Assembly (NCBI GenBank): GCA_026992695.1
Contig: JALWYP010000182.1
Span: forward strand, 1 to 6,790
DNA: 6,790 nucleotides
DNA from: Flavobacteriaceae bacterium
Lineage (GTDB): Bacteria > Bacteroidota > Bacteroidia > Flavobacteriales > Flavobacteriaceae
Direction: 5' to 3'
The notes beneath the pieces are model-generated. The model saw nothing but the letters and a program-made list of their open reading frames with translations. It did no database searches and was not told where the DNA came from. The position numbers were made by a program, and so were the translations under genes. Shown in pieces: positions 6,130 through 6,790 of the stretch (positions are counted from its first letter, which is position 1; every line of letters starts with the position of its first letter).

Positions 6130-6627
6130 TTACTTGTTTGTTTTAAGCATATTACCACCTTTTTTCACCAAGTTATTTGTTTTTCCATCTCCTTGAATAG
6201 AAGCCTTAATTTTAATAACTTCCTTTCCGGTTTTGGTATTTGCAGTGATGGTTACAGTTTTACTAACGGTTCCTTTACCTCTTCCGTTAAATTTAACAAG
6301 CAACTCACCTTCTTCACCCGGTGCAACCGGAGTTTTTGAATATTCAGGAACGGTACAACCACAACTGGCTTTTGCATTTACAATAACTAAAGGAGCATCA
6401 CCGGTATTTTTAAATTTAAATAAATGCTCTACAGGGGTTCCATTTTGGATTTCACCAAAGTCAAATTCTTTTTCTGCAAATTCCATTGCTGCAAATTGAG
6501 TTGCTTTTGCGTCGCGATTTGCAGCTTCAGCTACATTGCCTTCTTTTACTTTTTCTGATGCGTTTTCTTTACAAGATGTAAATAAAACAGCAGAAAATAC
6601 AGTAACTATTAAAAGTACTTTTTTCAT
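6130..6627 (-). CDS. DUF1573 domain lipoprotein
   Basis: Predicted lipoprotein of 165 residues. The N-terminus is a type II signal peptide: MKK, hydrophobic core VLLIVTVFSAVLF, then a lipobox-like FTSC with lipidated C19. A linker of about 28 residues rich in Ala, Glu and Lys leads to the DUF1573 domain (about 48-147), an Ig-like beta-sandwich related to MSP/ASPM-type folds. Its hallmarks are visible: FDFGEIQNGTPVEHLFKFKN (55-74), NTGDAPLVI (74-82), SCGCTVPEY (88-96, with conserved C89 and C91), APGEEGELLVKFN and VTITANT. The molecular function of DUF1573 proteins is not established. Residues after the lipidated Cys are K-E-N, a partial match to the K-(D/E)2 surface export signal of Bacteroidetes, so periplasmic or surface location is open. 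The gene is followed by yajC after 10 bases, so the two are likely co-transcribed. Confidence 0.93.
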   Translation of the reverse strand: MKKVLLIVTVFSAVLFTSCKENASEKVKEGNVAEAANRDAKATQFAAMEFAEKEFDFGEIQNGTPVEHLFKFKNTGDAPLVIVNAKASCGCTVPEYSKTPVAPGEEGELLVKFNGRGKGTVSKTVTITANTKTGKEVIKIKASIQGDGKTNNLVKKGGNMLKTNK

Positions 6628-6664
6628 TTTTATTGTGTTTAAGATTAAAGATTTATGTTTTTGT

Positions 6665-6681
6665 TTTTAGCGGTGCTAAAA
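6665..6681. repeat. 7-bp perfect inverted repeat in the DUF1573 leader
   Basis: TTTTAGC and GCTAAAA flank the three bases GGT, 38 bases upstream of the DUF1573 ATG. It could be an operator half-site pair or a small mRNA hairpin; the A/T-rich stem would be weak. The minus-strand TATTTTAG at 6683-6676, a near match to the -7 consensus, overlaps it. Confidence 0.4.
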
Positions 6682-6729
6682 TAAGTATTTTTTTGCAAAT
6701 TATTGTTTATCTACTAGTAAAGTACAGGG

Positions 6730-6737
6730 CAAACTTA
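6730..6737 (-). promoter_or_regulatory. Possible distal -7 box for the DUF1573-yajC unit
   Basis: On the minus strand TAAGTTTG fits TAnnTTTG, but it lies 102 bases before the ATG and has no -33 element at normal spacing. The overlapping alternative at 6676-6683 (TATTTTAG) is nearer but one base off. Which, if either, is used cannot be decided here. The remaining bases of 6628-6790 show no gene: all three minus-strand frames contain stops. Confidence 0.28.
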
Positions 6738-6790
6738 TGATTTTATTTTTAACATTTTAAATAAACACTGATTTTCCAAACCTGCATTTT

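Noticed and set aside
6120..6158. N-terminal extension of YajC to 108 residues
   Set aside because: The extra 13 residues overlap the end of the upstream lipoprotein gene and do not resemble YajC, which normally begins just before its membrane helix.
5959..6499. Two plus-strand open frames across yajC and the DUF1573 gene
   Set aside because: Both are antisense to genes with clear family motifs and show no domain of their own.

Overview
The window looks like chromosomal DNA of a flavobacterium (Bacteroidota, probably Flavobacteriaceae). The reasons are low G+C, no Shine-Dalgarno sequences before the genes, several TAnnTTTG-type -7 boxes (the Bacteroidetes sigma-A promoter), and gene families and neighbour pairs typical of the group, such as a DUF1573 lipoprotein followed by yajC. 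I count nine genes. One of them, the response regulator, runs off the left edge.

Left block, minus strand (2455 down to 1): a very compact four-gene operon. It encodes, in order, a small soluble protein of unknown function with a Cys-Pro-x-x-Cys tail, a seven-helix membrane protein of unknown function, a one-helix HisKA_3 histidine kinase with no sensor domain, and a NarL/LuxR-type response regulator missing only its last residues here. The genes abut (TAA directly followed by ATG), lie a few bases apart, or overlap by 8 bp. I infer one signalling unit in which the seven-helix protein, perhaps with the small protein, supplies the input the kinase lacks. This is the best candidate in the window for an undescribed system.

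Middle block: a 199-bp intergenic region carries candidate divergent promoters. To its right, on the plus strand, is a P1B-type heavy-metal ATPase (2655-4604). It has all the usual motifs except that the near-invariant phosphorylation motif DKTGT reads DKTRT, through a codon one transition away from glycine. Its N-terminal metal-binding domain is also absent and replaced by a short Cys/His tail. A hotdog-fold acyl-CoA thioesterase faces it (minus, 4637-5029).

Right block: a nitroreductase-family FMN oxidoreductase (plus, 5129-5764) is divergent from the thioesterase and convergent with a yajC-DUF1573 pair (minus). The two converging units share a strong hairpin terminator with U-tracts on both sides (5784-5812). 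The last 163 bases hold the leader of the DUF1573 lipoprotein gene and no gene I can support.

I see no tRNA, rRNA, CRISPR array, insertion sequence or prophage sign.
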